A DNA stretch of 64,000 bases from Quercus robur (GCF_932294415.1 NC_065535.1:95806862-95870861), one strand, 5' to 3'; shown: positions 1 through 12,732, numbered from the stretch's first letter. Notes: generated by a model from the sequence alone, not told the origin. Numbers and translations are program-made.

Positions 1-549
1 GGTAAGTCCCCAGGTGTGAAAGGGGCAAAATTAAGGAAGAGAGAGAGAGGGTTTTATTTTTCTTTATCAAGGTAGGAGAGAGAGAGAGAGAGAGAGAGGT
101 TATTGCTCTTTATTACCTAGGTAGGAATGATAGAGAGTGAGACAGAAAGGAGAGAGTTTTGTTTCTCCATAATATCTAGGTAGGAATGAGAGAAAGAAGA
201 GGGGATAGTGGGGTAGCGTGGAATGTGGGGTCCTTCAAAAAGCAGAAGATGGCAATAATGGATTAGAGTCATTAGACTTATTAAAAGATATGAGTTATGA
301 GTTAGGCTCATGGCAACGAGGAATACAACTTTCAATTAAAAAAAAAAAAAAAAAGAACCAGCTTATTTTCACTACTATGGCATTTTAAAAACTCACTTAT
401 TCTAGTTGTAACTGTACTTTTATACACCTTATTTTTTAAACAAAATAACCCAATGAAATTTAGTTCAACCTAATAATAATTATAAGAAGAGTAACTATAT
501 GAGCTCAATCAACAAAAATTGATAGTATTAGAAGATAGCATCAGATAAA

Positions 550-1077
550 CCTCAAACATTGGTACTGACTGAAATCAACATGTATGGCAACCTTTCCTTT
601 GTCAGGTTGCAATGAACTCGGCTTTCCAAGTTCAGCCAGCATTTACAGAAATTAGTAGACAACATTACAAGTCTTCACAAAACACAGGAGGAAATGCTTA
701 ATGTAGATACGTGTGGAAGATCCAGCATCTTGAACCATTAAATATACCTTCACACTGCAAATAACATTTGTTTCCCCCAACCTGATTTTTGCTGAACCAT
801 TCACCTGCCATTAAGTCCATGATAACGTAAAAACCAGCAGAAAAAAGTTCACTTTATCTGGAAGAAAGCAGGCCAAAGCTGATGTAAAATAAAATTAACT
901 TCCTTGTTTACATGAGTTAAACTACTAAGCAACTCAAATTAGACTTAATTCTAACTAATTGGGTTTGGCTATATGAATCCTTTTCCAGCATTCAGACTAT
1001 ATCTTTCATCAGAACAAAGGTCTTGAGCAATGCCACACTGTATGAAAGTGCTCCTCTCCCAGAGATAATCCCACCAT
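550..1077 (-). pseudogene. RRP42: Exosome subunit RRP42 (EXOSC7-like) relic, first three coding exons
   Basis: Three exon-sized islands resemble the N-terminal part of the RNase PH-fold exosome ring subunit RRP42, which helps form the core of the RNA-degrading exosome. The first begins at an ATG whose A is at 1077 and reads MVGLSLGEEHF before an extra base shifts the frame of the following IQ.GIAQDL motif. The second (about 752-812) carries the NGSA.IRLG motif. The third (about 555-640) reads AELGKPSSLQPDKGKVAI and ends with a GAG|GT donor. Compared with the copy at 46750-47801, the end of the first exon (KRLTYSPIYVETG) is missing. Later exons would lie left of the window. Frame loss makes this a pseudogene fragment. 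The family call rests on motif recall. Confidence 0.6.
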
Positions 1078-1079
1078 TC

Positions 1080-2400
1080 CTGCACATACATAAAAACAAG
1101 GAGATCGAGATAATGGTTGCAATGTTACATATAATTAGAACTTGTAATTGTAAGTACTGGGAGAAAATATTCATTAAAAAAAAAAGTACCGGAAGAAAAC
1201 TAGAGGAACAACAAAAATGCTGACGGAAACCATTAGGTGTTAAGAAGACGTTGTCATTAACAATAGTTCCTCAAGTTAAAAAGAAATTCAAGTCTTTTAT
1301 AACCCCATTTTTTGTTAAGGAAAAGAAGACCCCTTATTGGCAGAAAAACAAAAGGCACACATTAATTAAGTCAATATTATTCAATAAACCCAATTTCTTT
1401 ATTAAAAGGGCATGCACAATGTCTTATATAACCCCTTATTGGCTTGTGTCGTAAGGCATGCAGAAGCAATTTCTGAAAATGAGAACTTCAATTTCAATTA
1501 GCTTAGCTTAGAAATGTCAAATGAGAGACAAGAGACAATTAAAAAGGCTAAGCATATTACTTAGGCCATTATTGATATGGTCCAACCTGGCCCAAGTAAC
1601 AAAAATAATTCCATTAGCCGAAAGGAATGGAAACTAAATTATTCTAATTAAGTTTTTTTTTTTTTTTATAACAAAAAAACTACTCTATTTTGATAATTCA
1701 ATTTCCATAAATAAATACTACTTATCTCAATATGGCACAACATTATTATTTTAAGGAGAAAAAAAAAATATAAAACCTTAGAGTTTAGGCTCAAAAGCTA
1801 AATGATCATGAGGAATTTGAGAAGGGCATAGCAGTCTCCATACACACAAAAAATGATGAAATTTGAATAGGGGATAGCAGTCCCTAATAACATTGGCAAA
1901 AATTAGTTTATTCAAAGAAGTACTCATCTTTTTTCTTAATCAATAAATAAATATACTTACAATTCAATAATAGGTTTAATTATTCTTGAAATATAAATTT
2001 CTTCTGGTAAATCATTGATCCTATTCGACGATCCAGTAATCTTTTTTGAGATTATATTGATGTTTGATTATTCAAAGAAGTACCTAATTTATTTAGCATT
2101 TTTATGTTGTGGGCAAGCATAGTCATTGTTTTATGTATTTAATAAAATCTAGATAAGTTGGAGTATATTTAATTGAGCCTGTTTTGATATTTGGATCTTC
2201 TTTAGTTGAAGTTTTTCAACAGAATATATATATATATATATATATATCCAACTTTAATTTTGAATTTAAGAAAAAACAAATTCCTTATTTCATTCTGTTT
2301 ATCTAAGTTTTCCATAAAGCTTGGTCATCATTTATGCCAAAAGGAAATAGAACAATTCCATAATAAAATAAGATGTACCTCACTGGAGGAAGTTATACAG
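1080..2400. other. Intergenic part of duplication arm 1, no gene seen
   Basis: AT-rich sequence with poly-T runs and a TA microsatellite at about 2222-2246. It matches 60720-62000 closely. The short open frames here do not resemble proteins and are not conserved as frames between the two arms. Confidence 0.6.
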
Positions 2401-2416
2401 CATACTACGGGACTAC

Positions 2417-2710
2417 GAGTCCGTTTAAAATCCGCTTATTTTGCTGAAACTGAAAACTTTTTGATGAAAATACTGTAAATAAAAGTAAAAGTTAGGTGAA
2501 ATAGTACAATGAGACCCATAAATAGTACCAAATAGTGCTGAAACTGAAAACTTTTTACTGAAAGTACTATAAATAAAGGTAAAGTTAACTGAAATAGTAT
2601 AATAGGACCCATAAATAGTACTAAATGGTGCAGTAAGACCCATGAATATTAACAAAAAATAAGTTGAATAATAAAATAAGTTAGCAAAAATAATCTTTGC
2701 CAAATAGACA
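2417..2710. mobile_element. hAT-type MITE with imperfect TIRs
   Basis: The left end (AGTCCGTTT...GCTTATTTTGC) and the reverse complement of the right end (TGTCTATTTGG...TTATTTTTGC) match as imperfect inverted repeats. The short motif ACTAC flanks both sides. Duplication arm 2 has the uninterrupted site (about 62020-62035), so this insertion is absent there. The interior has two degenerate direct copies of a block starting GCTGAAACTGAAAAC. A relative lies at 42284-42483. Confidence 0.6.
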
Positions 2711-4040
2711 CTACACATCCAACTCTAGGTTTACACCATGCCAGAATATTAGTACCAATCTCCAATGATGCAAAATCAACCCAGTGCTCTATGTGTACCA
2801 GAAAATTCAAGCATACAAAACAATAAGCATCATAACACACGTGCATGCAGAAAGAGAGAGCACCATCAGCAGTGCCCAACATCTGTCTCACAATACCTAG
2901 GTCATTATCAAAAAAAGATGACAAAAGAAGCCTTTAATGGCAACCTCACTGAAGTTGGTCTTGGTATTTGAGTACAGCCTCTTCCACTCATCCAGATTCC
3001 AGTATCATCTTACTTGGGGGCAGTAGATCAAGAGGATTCTTAGGTTTCGATTTTGGAGCCTCCTCTTCCTCACCAGGTTCTGATTTCGGCTTTGCTGGTT
3101 CCTCCTTTTTGGGTTCATCCTTAGGTTTTGGTTTAGCAGATTCTTTTGGCTGAGATGCTTCTTCGTAACAGGAAGGACAGACTGCTTCTTGAAATTTGGT
3201 TGATTCACCATGGTCCAGAAGTATCTTTCCACATAAGGGAACTTAGAAATAAAGCTATTTGTCATGAGTTGGATGAAGCCCATGTATAAGTTGCACATTG
3301 TAACAATGTCAACCAAGATTACAGAATTCCCAACAAGTGAAGTGTTTGAAGCAAGATGAGTGTCTAGAGCATCCAGCACTCTCTTCAATGAAGAAATTGC
3401 AGCTTCCTCGGCCTTCACGCAAAAACACATTCACTTCAAATAAGGGCAGTGCATAGTTATGAGGGTATTATGAACATTTAGATTTTCCATGTAGAATATG
3501 TTAGCATGTTTATGATATGGGCAAGCATGGCCATTGTTTTATGTATTTAATAAAAGTTAAATAAGTATTGGAGTGTATTTCATTGAGCCTCTTTTGATAT
3601 TTGGATCTTCATTGGTGGAATTTTTTCAATAGAATATATATAGCCCACATTAGGCCATGAGCTTTAGCTCAAATGACACCTCCCCATATCAGTTTTAGGT
3701 GGAGGGTGAAGTCGTGAATTCAAGACTCATCAGTTGTGTGTAACTTAACTATATATATATATATATATATTTGTCCCACTTTAATTTTGAATTTGCATAA
3801 AAAAAAAAATCCTTATTTCATTCATTTTATCTAAGTTTTCCGTAAAACTTGTTCATCATTTAGATGCCTAAGGAAGTAGAACAATTTCATAATAAAATCA
3901 AATGTAGCTCACCAGAGGAAGGTATATTGCACATTCAATTCTAGGTTTACACCATGCCAGAATATTTAGTATCTATCTCCAATGATGGAAAATCAATCCA
4001 GTGCCCTATGTGGAACAGAAAATTCAAGCGTACAAAACAA
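2700..4040 (-). pseudogene. eEF1B-gamma (elongation factor 1-gamma) relic in arm 1
   Basis: Minus-strand islands resemble translation elongation factor 1B gamma, the GST-like structural subunit of the eEF1B nucleotide-exchange complex. From high to low coordinate: an exon-4 relic near 3930-4035, then 3430-2940 with the GST C-terminal part (EEAAISSLKRVLDALDTHLA, FPYVERYFWTMVNQPNFKK), the Lys/Pro/Glu linker and the start of the EF1G domain (DEWKRLYSNTKTNF). A second exon-4 relic (HIEHWVDFASLEI) follows at about 2705-2830, out of natural order. The frame shifts after the GST part, and a 7-base duplication precedes the DEWKRLYS segment. The EF1G C-terminal exon is absent. It is a broken, partly duplicated copy. 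Confidence 0.7.
3650..3752 (+). mobile_element. Possible short SINE-like insertion
   Basis: About 100 bp with a box-A-like GAGCTTTAGCTCAAATG and a box-B-like GTGAATTCAAGACTC. It interrupts a TA-rich stretch that is continuous in the related sequence at 2217-2260. A copy with the same left flank sits at 62955-63050, so it predates the arm duplication. A clear poly-A tail is not visible, so this is a tentative call. Confidence 0.35.
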
Positions 4041-4062
4041 TAAGTATCATAACACATCCATA

Positions 4063-4330
4063 CCCGTGCAAAACCTTCTACACATCCATTTTCTTCTACG
4101 TATACCTTTGTATTTCCATAACTGGTTGATGTTTGTTATTGTGTTGACGATTCTCTAGAGAAGATGTAAAGTCGTAGGTTTACTCTTTCAAGGTCAATCC
4201 TCCCAGACCAGAGAGCTCTACCTAGTCTGGATGGTGAGCTTACTACACAATAGGTGGTTTCCAAGGTGTTGCTGATAACTATGGTTTTGGTGTAGTTGCC
4301 ACTTTGTGACGTGGGAAACTCTTCGGAGGC

Positions 4331-4362
<32 letters not shown>

Positions 4363-4851
4363 GTCCAAGAAATAATATTTTTATAGAAAATTTTATTAAG
4401 GTAATCATATACTCCAAAACTCCAAATTTGATTATCTTAATAAATTTTCCATTTTATTTTATTTTTATAAGAACCAAATAGTGGTTTTAGATGCACATAA
4501 TGATTTTTTAAGGCAAAATTGTAAACTACACCCCTAAAATTTGGAGTGTTTGGATTTCACACTCTAAAGTTTCACAATTTGAATTTTATCCCTCGTAGTT
4601 CTATTCTATTTGTATCAGCAATCACTTTATCCATATTTTTCATTAAGTGCTACATAAACTTGTCACGTGTGTTTAGTTCATCCATATTATGTCATATCGT
4701 TTTTTTAAGTTACAAAAATGATATGGCATTATTTTATTGAATAAACTAATTAAACACGTGTAAAATGCGTAAAATGTTTGTGTGACACTTAACGAAAAAT
4801 ATAGATAGAGTGACTGCTAAACAAAATAGAATTATCATCTTATACTTGTTT
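4063..4851. other. Intergenic, no gene recognised
   Basis: Contains a poly-T run (about 4329-4362) and an AT-rich repeat-like stretch (4510-4840) typical of decayed plant DNA elements. I could not identify the 4063-4328 portion. Its right edge is the 9-bp target duplication of the Mutator-like element. Confidence 0.4.
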
Positions 4852-5077
4852 AGGAAAAATGCTTATACACTCCTTAAACTTTGGACTAATGGCCAAAATA
4901 CCCCCTAAATTTTTTTATTGACTAATTTACTCCCTAAACTATACACACCTACTAAATTAATACCTCAATTAATTTCACGTTAAAACAATAAAGGAATAAG
5001 AGCATGTGAGAAACATGTGAACTTTAAAATTAAACTAACTAAATCATAGAAAGAAGAGACTAACCGCAGAGAGGAGA

Positions 5078-5108
<31 letters not shown>

Positions 5109-5592
5109 GCAGTAGAACTATAAGAGAATATCCTTTTTCTTCCTTAAGTGGGATTGAATGGAGAAAGACAAGGATAAGCTTGTCATCATCTTTAGTTTCT
5201 ATGTGGTATTCGGCAGGGTCTTTTGGAGGAAAGCTCTATAATGGAATGGGCCAGCACAGAGGAAAGCTGTGGAGAGGTTTTGGCTGGATTATCCTTCACA
5301 AATTTGTTTTGTTTAATTGATTAGTTTCTCTCACTAACTCATTTGTTCATGAACATAGAAGAATTTAGCAATTTACAAGATAATATATATGGATTTCATT
5401 TATACATTCTTAGCTAGATCTAACAACTTCTTTTAAAGAGTACTGAAATTAATGCTCTCTCTTTCTTATGGTATGTATTGTTTGGATCATTAATACAAGA
5501 ATGTATTTTTTTTGTTATGATTTTGGTGTACAAGAATTCTCTCTCAAATTCAAATTGTTATTTTCATCCATATTTTTTTAATGTATGTTAAA

Positions 5593-5623
<31 letters not shown>

Positions 5624-5637
5624 AAAGATAGAAGTAC

Positions 5638-6135
5638 TGAAGACGGTTAGAAATGCCGAGTACATGACGGGCCCACCTGGACGGACATGACGGCCCTGCT
5701 TGACGGGCCCACCTGAACGGGCCTGACGGGTTGGGACTGTTGGGCCTGTGCAATGGCTATCCCACGCGCTTTGAAGGCCCATCGCTGACTGGCCCAATAA
5801 GGGCCCATGATCCGGAAACGGGAATCCTTGCTCACCACGCTTAGAAGAATTGGGACTAGAGTCCCACATTGAAAAGATGTGAAAACCAAAAAGGAAAAGT
5901 CAACCCTCTATCACTATAAAAGGTCTAATACCCACAGTAATCGAGGCACGCTTTAACTGACCCTCTCTAACGCTCTAAGTAAAACAGAACAATTCTAACT
6001 TGACCGTCGGAGAACCTTTGGCCGGCACCACACCGGTGCTCTTTGAAGGACGTCCGTCAATTGTTCTTGTCGTGCAGGTTCGATTCGAGACGCGAGTACG
6101 GTGTGACCCATTGGTGACAATTTTCGACGTCATCA
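5638..6135 (+). repeat. 5' LTR of the Tat element
   Basis: 498 bp, starting TGAAGACGG and ending GACGTCATCA. A TATA box (TATAAAAG, about 5915-5922) marks the likely sense promoter. The LTR is rich in GACGG and its complement. Confidence 0.95.
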
Positions 6136-6136
6136 G

Positions 6137-6154
6137 TTGGCGCCGTCTGTGGGA
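6137..6154 (+). promoter_or_regulatory. Primer-binding site
   Basis: TTGGCGCCGTCTGTGGGA starts two bases after the 5' LTR. The TGGCGCCG core is of the kind used by plant Tat and Athila elements, probably complementary to a tRNA 3' end (Asp type by family precedent). Confidence 0.8.
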
Positions 6155-6196
6155 AAGCGACCGGGTACGGTAACATTTCCTAGATAAAGGAGTTAC

Positions 6197-9100
6197 ATGG
6201 TACTCACGCGCTCGATGGCAACCACAAATGACGTCCAAGAAGAAGCCCCTACGACTGCCCTTGAGAGACAGGTCAAGACGCTCGCCGCAGCCGTGGAGCG
6301 CCTCACCAAACAAAACCACGACCTGACAGAGCAGCTGAACCAAAAGAGTGCAGCGGTGAATAGCCAAGGAGAAGATCAAGAAGGGAACAGTGAGGAAAGG
6401 AGAAATGATGACGGACCACAGGAGAGTAACGCCCCGAGCAAACAAGTGCGACGGGACGCTAGCATCCCCTTAGTGACGGACACAGCTCCACAACCCATCA
6501 TCGCGGAGATGCAGGCGATGAAGGAACAGATGGAAGTCCTGATGAACGCTCTCAAGGGGCGAGTGTCCAGCGATCTTGACGACCTTGTCAACCGGACTGA
6601 CTCGCCATTTACGGCGTCCGTCAACTCCTTCCCCCTGCCGAGTAAGTTCCGCATGCCGAGCATGAACAGTTATGACGGAATCAAGGATCCCCTCGATCAC
6701 CTAGAGACCTTCAAGACCCTGATGCACCTTCAGGGAGTTGCAGACGCAATTATGTGTAGGGCATTCCCTACAACCCTGAAGGGCGCGGCAAGGATTTGGT
6801 TCAGCCGGCTGACACCAAACTCCATCGGCACCTTCAGGGAGCTGAGCGCTCAGTTCACTACGCACTTCATCGGAGGACATCGGTATAAGAAGTCCACAGC
6901 TTGTTTAATGAATATCAAGCAGAGAGAGGAGGAGACGTTACGGGCCTACATATCACGCTTCAATAAAGAAGCGCTCACGATCGACGAAGCCGACGACAAG
7001 ATATTGGTGGCAGCGTTCACGAACGGGCTGAAGGGGGGTAAGTTTTTGTTCTCCCTATACAAAAACGACCCAAAGACCATGTCAGAGGTGCTTTACAGGG
7101 CCACCAAGTACATGAACGCTGAAGACGCATTGTTAGCCCGAGAAGACAGACCCAAGAAAAGAGACAGACAAGAGGACCCCCGACAGGACCAGGGGCGGAA
7201 GAGAGGACGGATGGGAGATCGAAGGGAGGAGAGACGCCCAAAACCAATGGGCGGAAGGTTCACAAGTTTCACTCCGTTGACCGCCCCGATAGACCAAGTC
7301 CTAATGCAGATTAAGGACGAAGGATCCCTGACGTTTCCGGGAAAGCTGAAGAGTGATCCCAACAAAAGGTCCAGAGACAAATATTGCCGCTTCCACCGTG
7401 ACCATGGTCACGACACGGCCGACTGTTATGATTTGAAGCAACAAATCGAAACCCTTATCCGACAAGGGAAATTGAAGAAGTTCGTCAGTAAGGAGAGAAC
7501 GGATCAACCCCCACAAGAACAACACCCCCGCCGAGAGAACGAGCGACCAAAGCCCCCATTGGGGGACATAAGGATGATAATTGGAGGAACAGGTGCGGCC
7601 GGATCGTCGAAAAAGGCTCGCAAAACATATCTTCGGATGGTACAGAACGTCCAATTAGCAGGCACAGTGCCAAAGATGGCAAGAAGGGAAGGCCCTATTA
7701 TCGGGTTCTCGGAAGAGGATGCAAGGCGCCTACACCATCCACACGACGATGCCCTTGTCGTCACCTTGCGGGCAGGCGACTACAACATCCACCGAGTGTT
7801 GGTCGACAACGGCAGTTCGGCCGACATCTTGTATTATCCGGCGTTCCAACAAATGAGGATTGATAGGGAGCTGCTGATACCAACAAACGCCCCGCTCGTT
7901 GGTTTCGGAGGGAGTAGAATATTCCCTTTGGGCGCAGTCACGTTATCGGTGACGGTAGGAGATTACCCACAACAAATCACCAAGGACGTAACATTCTTGG
8001 TGGTCGACTGCTCGTCAGCCTACAATGCTATTATTGGGCGACCCACGCTCAACTCGTGGAAGGCGGCAACATCAACTTACCACCTGATGATCAAGTTCCC
8101 AACAGAGTATGGGGTAGGAGAGCTACGCGGAAGTCAAATTGCCGCACGAGAATGCTACGTAGCTATGATGGAGGTGGAAGACCAGATCCAGGCCTTGAAC
8201 ATAGAAGAACACCGAACGACGACAGAACCTACAGAGAAGCTAGAGGAGATAACTCTCGACGGTTCCAATCCAGACCGAACCACCAGGATCGGAACGCTTG
8301 CAAAACCCGCAATCCGTCAAGAGCTCGTGGCTTTCTTGAGAAGCAATAAGGATGTGTTCGCCTGGAGCCATGACGATATGCCAGGAATCGATCCCTCGGT
8401 CATGGTACATAAGTTGAACGTGTTGCCCTCGTTTCCACCCGTCCGACAAAAGAAGAGAGTATTCGCCCCGGAACGAGACCAAGCAATAGCGGAAGAGGTC
8501 CGCAAACTCCAAGATGCAAGCTTCATCAGGGAAGTCTACTACCCCGATTGGCTGGCGAATGTGGTAATGGTGAAGAAAACGAGTGGCAAATGGCGGATGT
8601 GCGTGGACTTCACCGATCTTAACAAAGCATGCCCCAAAGATAGCTATCCCCTTCCAAGGGTCGACATCCTAGTGGACTCGACGGCTCAACACCAATTGCT
8701 AAGCTTCATGGATGCTTTCTCGGGTTATAACCAGATCCGCATGCACGAGGACGACCAGGAGAAGACTTCGTTTGTAACCAGTCAAGGTCTCTTCTGTTAC
8801 AAAGTAATGCCATTCGGTCTGAAGAATGCAGGGGCAACATACCAGAGACTAATGAACAAGATGTTCGCACAGCAAATCGGGAGGAATGTCCAAGTTTATG
8901 TCGACGACATGCTGGTGAAGAGCCGGAAGGAGGAAGACCACTTGGAAGATCTCAAGGAAACATTCGGCACACTTCGATCCTACAACATGAAGCTCAATCC
9001 AGGAAAGTGCGCGTTTGGTGTAACGGCAGGAAAATTCCTAGGATTCATGGTAACTCAAAGGGGGATTGAAGCTAACCCGGACAAAATCCGAGCCATAATG

Positions 9101-11428
9101 GAGATGGCCCCCCCGAGAAACGTGAAGGAAGTACAGAGCCTTAACGGCAAGGTAGCGGCATTGAATAGATTCGTGTCAAGAGCGACAGACAAATGTTTAC
9201 CTTTCTTCCGAACATTGAAAAAGTCATTCGAGTGGACGGACGAGTGTCAACGAGCATTCGAGGAGTTAAAAACCTATCTATCTTCACCACCTCTACTGAG
9301 CCCCTCGCAACCAGGTGAAGAGCTCTTTCTCTATTTGGCCGTCTCCACTGTGGCCGTCAGCGCGGCCTTAATCAGAGAGGAGGACAGGGCACAGAAGCCC
9401 GTGTACTACGCCAGCCGGGCGCTCCACGGTGCCGAGGAAAGATACCAACCTATGGAGAAACTCGCTTTTGCGTTGGTCACGGCGGCTCGCAAGCTCAAGC
9501 CCTACTTTCAAGCCCATACCGTGAACGTAATGACCGACAAGCCCTTGCGAAGGGCACTAAGTAATCCTGAGGCCGCAGGTCGACTGACGCTGTGGGCAAT
9601 AGAATTGAGTGAGTTTGACATCAAATACCGTCCACGTGTGGCCATTAAAGGACAAGCTGTAGCCGACTTCATAGCAGAGTTTACGCATGACGCGGACAAG
9701 GGGGCAGAAGAACCCCCCCAGTGGAACATCTACACCGACGGATCATCCAATAAGCGAGTTGGAGGAGCCGGCATAGTATTGCTGTCACCTGAAGGAGACG
9801 AGATTGAATCTATGGTCCGTCTCGACTTCCCCATTACCAACAATGAATCAGAATACGAAGCGGTAGCAGCAGGACTCGACCTAGCCAACGCCGCCGGAGC
9901 TGAAAGTGTGGTCGTGCATTGCGACTCCCAAGTCGTGACCAATCAAGTAAACGGAGGTTATGAATGCAAAGGGGAAAGGTTGAAGAGATATCTTGATCAA
10001 GTGAGGGCTAGAGTCGACGGGCTAAAAGCAATATTCGTCCAGATCCCCAGGGGAGACAATGAGCCCGCTGATCGGCTAGCCAAAGCCGCTTCAGCAGAAC
10101 ATATGATAACACCGGGTAATGTGCTTTCCTTTGTTCAAATCTTTCCGCTAATAGACCTCGACAACATGCAGGAGATACGCTCCGAAAGAAACTGGACTAC
10201 GCAGATAACTTCATACCTAAAGGACGGGGTATTGCCTGAAGAGAAGGAGGCAGCGAGAAAGTTAAAAGTCCGAGCGGCAAGGTTCGTCTTGATAAAAGAC
10301 ATTCTTTACAAGAGAGGTTTCTCCCGTCCTTACCTGAGATGTCTCGGGGTTGAAGAGGCAGACTACGTGATGAGGGAAGTACACGAAGGAATATGTGGGA
10401 ATCATTCTGGATCGCGGTCGTTGGTGCACAAACTGTTACGAGCTGGGTATTACTGGCCGACCATGCAAAAGGATGCTGAGTCCTACGTTAAAAGATGCGA
10501 CAAATGCCAGAGGTTCAGCAATTTTATCGGACAGCCAGCTGAAGAGCTAACCCCCATAACGGCTCCATGGCCGTTCGCTCAGTGGGGACTGGACATCATG
10601 GGACCTTTCCCAACGGCGATAAGGCAGCTAAAGTTCTTGGTAGTGGGCATTGACTACTTCACGAAATGGGTAGAAGCGGAAGCCTTGGCCACCATTACAG
10701 AAAAGAACATTAGAAGTTTTGTCTGGCGGAACATAGTATGCAGGTTTGGTATTCCTAGAGTCCTTGTCTCAGATAACGGGAGGCAGTTCGATAACGGCCC
10801 CTTCCGTGATTTCTGCTCACAGCTAGGAATAAAAAACCACTACTCGTCCCCCGCCCATCCTCAGGCTAACGGTCAGGTTGAGGTCACAAACCGATCCCTG
10901 CTAAAGATTATCAAGACTCGGCTCGAGGGGGCAAAGGGCATATGGCCAGAAGAACTGCCAAGCATACTATGGGCATATAGGACAACGGCGAGGACTCCGA
11001 CAGGAGAGACACCGTTTCGACTGACATACGGGAGCGAGGCAGTCATCCCAGCGGAAGTTGGGCTCACAAGCTACAGGGTTCACAACCACGACGAGGGAAG
11101 GAATGACAAATCCATGAGGCTACAGCTGGACCTTATAGATGAAGTCAGGTTGGCAGCAGAACAGAGGATCGCTAGATACTAGGATCGCATGTCCAGACAT
11201 TTCAATTCCCGGGTCCGACAAAGAAGCTTCCAAGCAGGAGACCTCGTACTCAGGAGGGTCATGGGTACAACTAGAGACCCTACACAGGGAAAACTAGGCT
11301 CCAACTGGGAAGGACCCTACAGAGTTACGTCGTGGAAAAGGAAAGGGACATACCACCTGGAGACAATAGACGGAGAAAAGCTACCACATCCGTGGAATGC
11401 CGAGCACTTGAGGAAATACTACCAGTGA
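6197..11428 (+). CDS. gag-pol coding region of the Tat element (about one break)
   Basis: Begins at an ATG about 60 bases after the primer-binding site. Visible parts in order: a coiled and then conserved Gag region (nt about 6640-7000); a CCHC-like knuckle (CRFHRDHGHDTADC, near 7385); an aspartic protease (VDNGSSADI, near 7803); a reverse transcriptase with YVDD near 8897; an RT-linked RNase H (about 9330-9700); a second, archaeal-type RNase H beginning WNIYTDGSS near 9722 and ending near PADRLAKAAS; and an integrase with an HHCC zinc region (10380-10520) and a D,D,E core (WGLDIMGPFP, VSDNGRQF, VEVTNRS). A chromatin-facing C-terminal part follows. The products would form particles, copy the RNA and insert the DNA. 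It appears nearly whole, with about one interruption. Confidence 0.9.
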
Positions 11429-11639
11429 TAGCGACACGACAACCAGTTTTTCTTTTAAGACTTTTTGGCACTATTAGCTTTTCTTTCAACTGTTTAACTA
11501 TATTTTTGCTACAATATTGTCGTGCCTTTTTTAAGCCCAAGGGGGCAGGCACTTTTCCTTTACGCATTTCTATAGTCAGATGCAATTTTGATCTTCTACT
11601 TGAATGTATGTCATTGCAATTGTCCACAAAGTTAACGGA

Positions 11640-12500
11640 AACAAAATGAAGTCCACAAGGTGGACGGATCATCCTACAGGGGGTGACGACCTTAAGTCCA
11701 CAAGATGGACAAGCAGAAAATAAAGTCCACAAGATGGACGGATGCAATATGAAGTCCACAAGATGGACGGATCGTCCTACATGGACGATCACCCCAAGTC
11801 CACAAGGTGGACGGATCATCCAATAGGTGGACGATCACCCTAAGTCCACAAGATGGACGGATACAATATGAAGTCCACAAGATGGACGGATCGTCCTACA
11901 AGAACGATCACCCTAAGTCCACAAGGTGGACGGATCATCCAACAGGGATGATAACCTTAAGTCCACAAAATGGACGGATAAACTATGAAGTCCACAAGAT
12001 GGACGGATCGTCCTACGTGGACGATCACCTTAAGTCCGCAAGGTGGACGGATCATCCTACAGGAATGATAACCTTAAGTCCACAAGATGGACGGATATTC
12101 CTACAGGGACGATCACCCTAAGTCCACAAGATGGACGGATCGTCCTATAGGGACGATAGCCCTAAGTCCACAATATGGACGGACAACATATAAGTCCACA
12201 AGATGGACGGACCGTCCTGCAAGGACGATCGCTTTATGTCCACAAGATGGACAGATCATCCTGCATGGACGACCACTTCAAGTCCACATTAAGTCCACAA
12301 GATGGACGGGTCATCCTACAAGGACGATCACCACAAGGTGGACGGACTATACTAAATGAGGATAACTTAGTCCACAAAATGACCACTTAAAGTTCACAGG
12401 TTGGACGGATCGTCCGCAACGTGGACGGAAATAAGATGAAGCAAAGAAGACGGACTAATTATCGTAGATAACAAAGTAGTACCAACAAGGTGGACGGAGT
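11640..12500. repeat. Satellite-like tandem array in the 3' region of the Tat element
   Basis: About twenty copies of the core AAGTCCACAAGATGGACGGA alternate with spacers of two kinds, giving subunits of about 44 and 29 bp. Three subunits form a higher-order unit of about 117-119 bp (unit starts at 11752, 11871 and 11988). Most long subunits hold two short dyads: GTCCAC/GTGGAC and ATCGTCC/GGACGAT, or ATCATCC/GGATGAT. Tandem repeats in the 3' untranslated region are known in Tat elements and can seed satellite DNA. Any role of the hairpins is inference. Confidence 0.85.
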
Positions 12501-12732
12501 ATTCCACAGGTTTTGCAAAGAATAAGTTTCTAAGATCAAAAAACGTACTTAAAACGCGAGCGGATGTAAACAGGTCAAGCAACGACAAAATTCAAAACAT
12601 ATAAAATAAAGTGCACGGATTCATTTAACAAAATGGGCCATTAAACGGCAATGTTTACACATCATCAACAACGGATGAGAATTGTTCCAAAATGAAAAAT
12701 AATAAAATAAAATAAAAATAAAAATCCTTCTA

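Larger units (their letters stand above)
1..4062. repeat. Segmental duplication arm 1 (partner about 58705-63310)
   Basis: Nearly the whole stretch re-occurs in the same orientation near the right end of the window. Both arms start with a GA-rich piece containing AAGTCCCCAGG, continue through three RRP42 exon relics, and end with eEF1B-gamma relics. The arms differ by small indels, by a hAT-type MITE present only here (2417-2710), and by a 121-bp MITE present only in the other arm (60177-60297). The left boundary lies outside the window. Homology fades near 4062. This is seen directly; the order and timing of duplication are inferred. Confidence 0.85.

Noticed and set aside
2968-3153. Gly/Ser/Phe-rich plus-strand open frame (also at 23637-23930 and 62244-62441)
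   Set aside because: It is the antisense shadow of the Lys/Pro/Glu-rich eEF1B-gamma linker on the minus strand.
6060-6100. Possible tRNA B-box (GGTTCGATTCGA) in the LTR
   Set aside because: There is no A box at proper spacing and no cloverleaf; it lies in the LTR near the primer-binding site.
6376-8526. Several minus-strand and off-frame open frames over gag-pol
   Set aside because: They lie across the well-recognised gag-pol frame and have no domains; shadows of GC-richer coding DNA.
11807-12390. Repetitive plus-strand open frames over the 11.64-12.5 kb array
   Set aside because: Their MDGSS-type repeats are just the translated tandem array; unit lengths vary and do not keep one frame.
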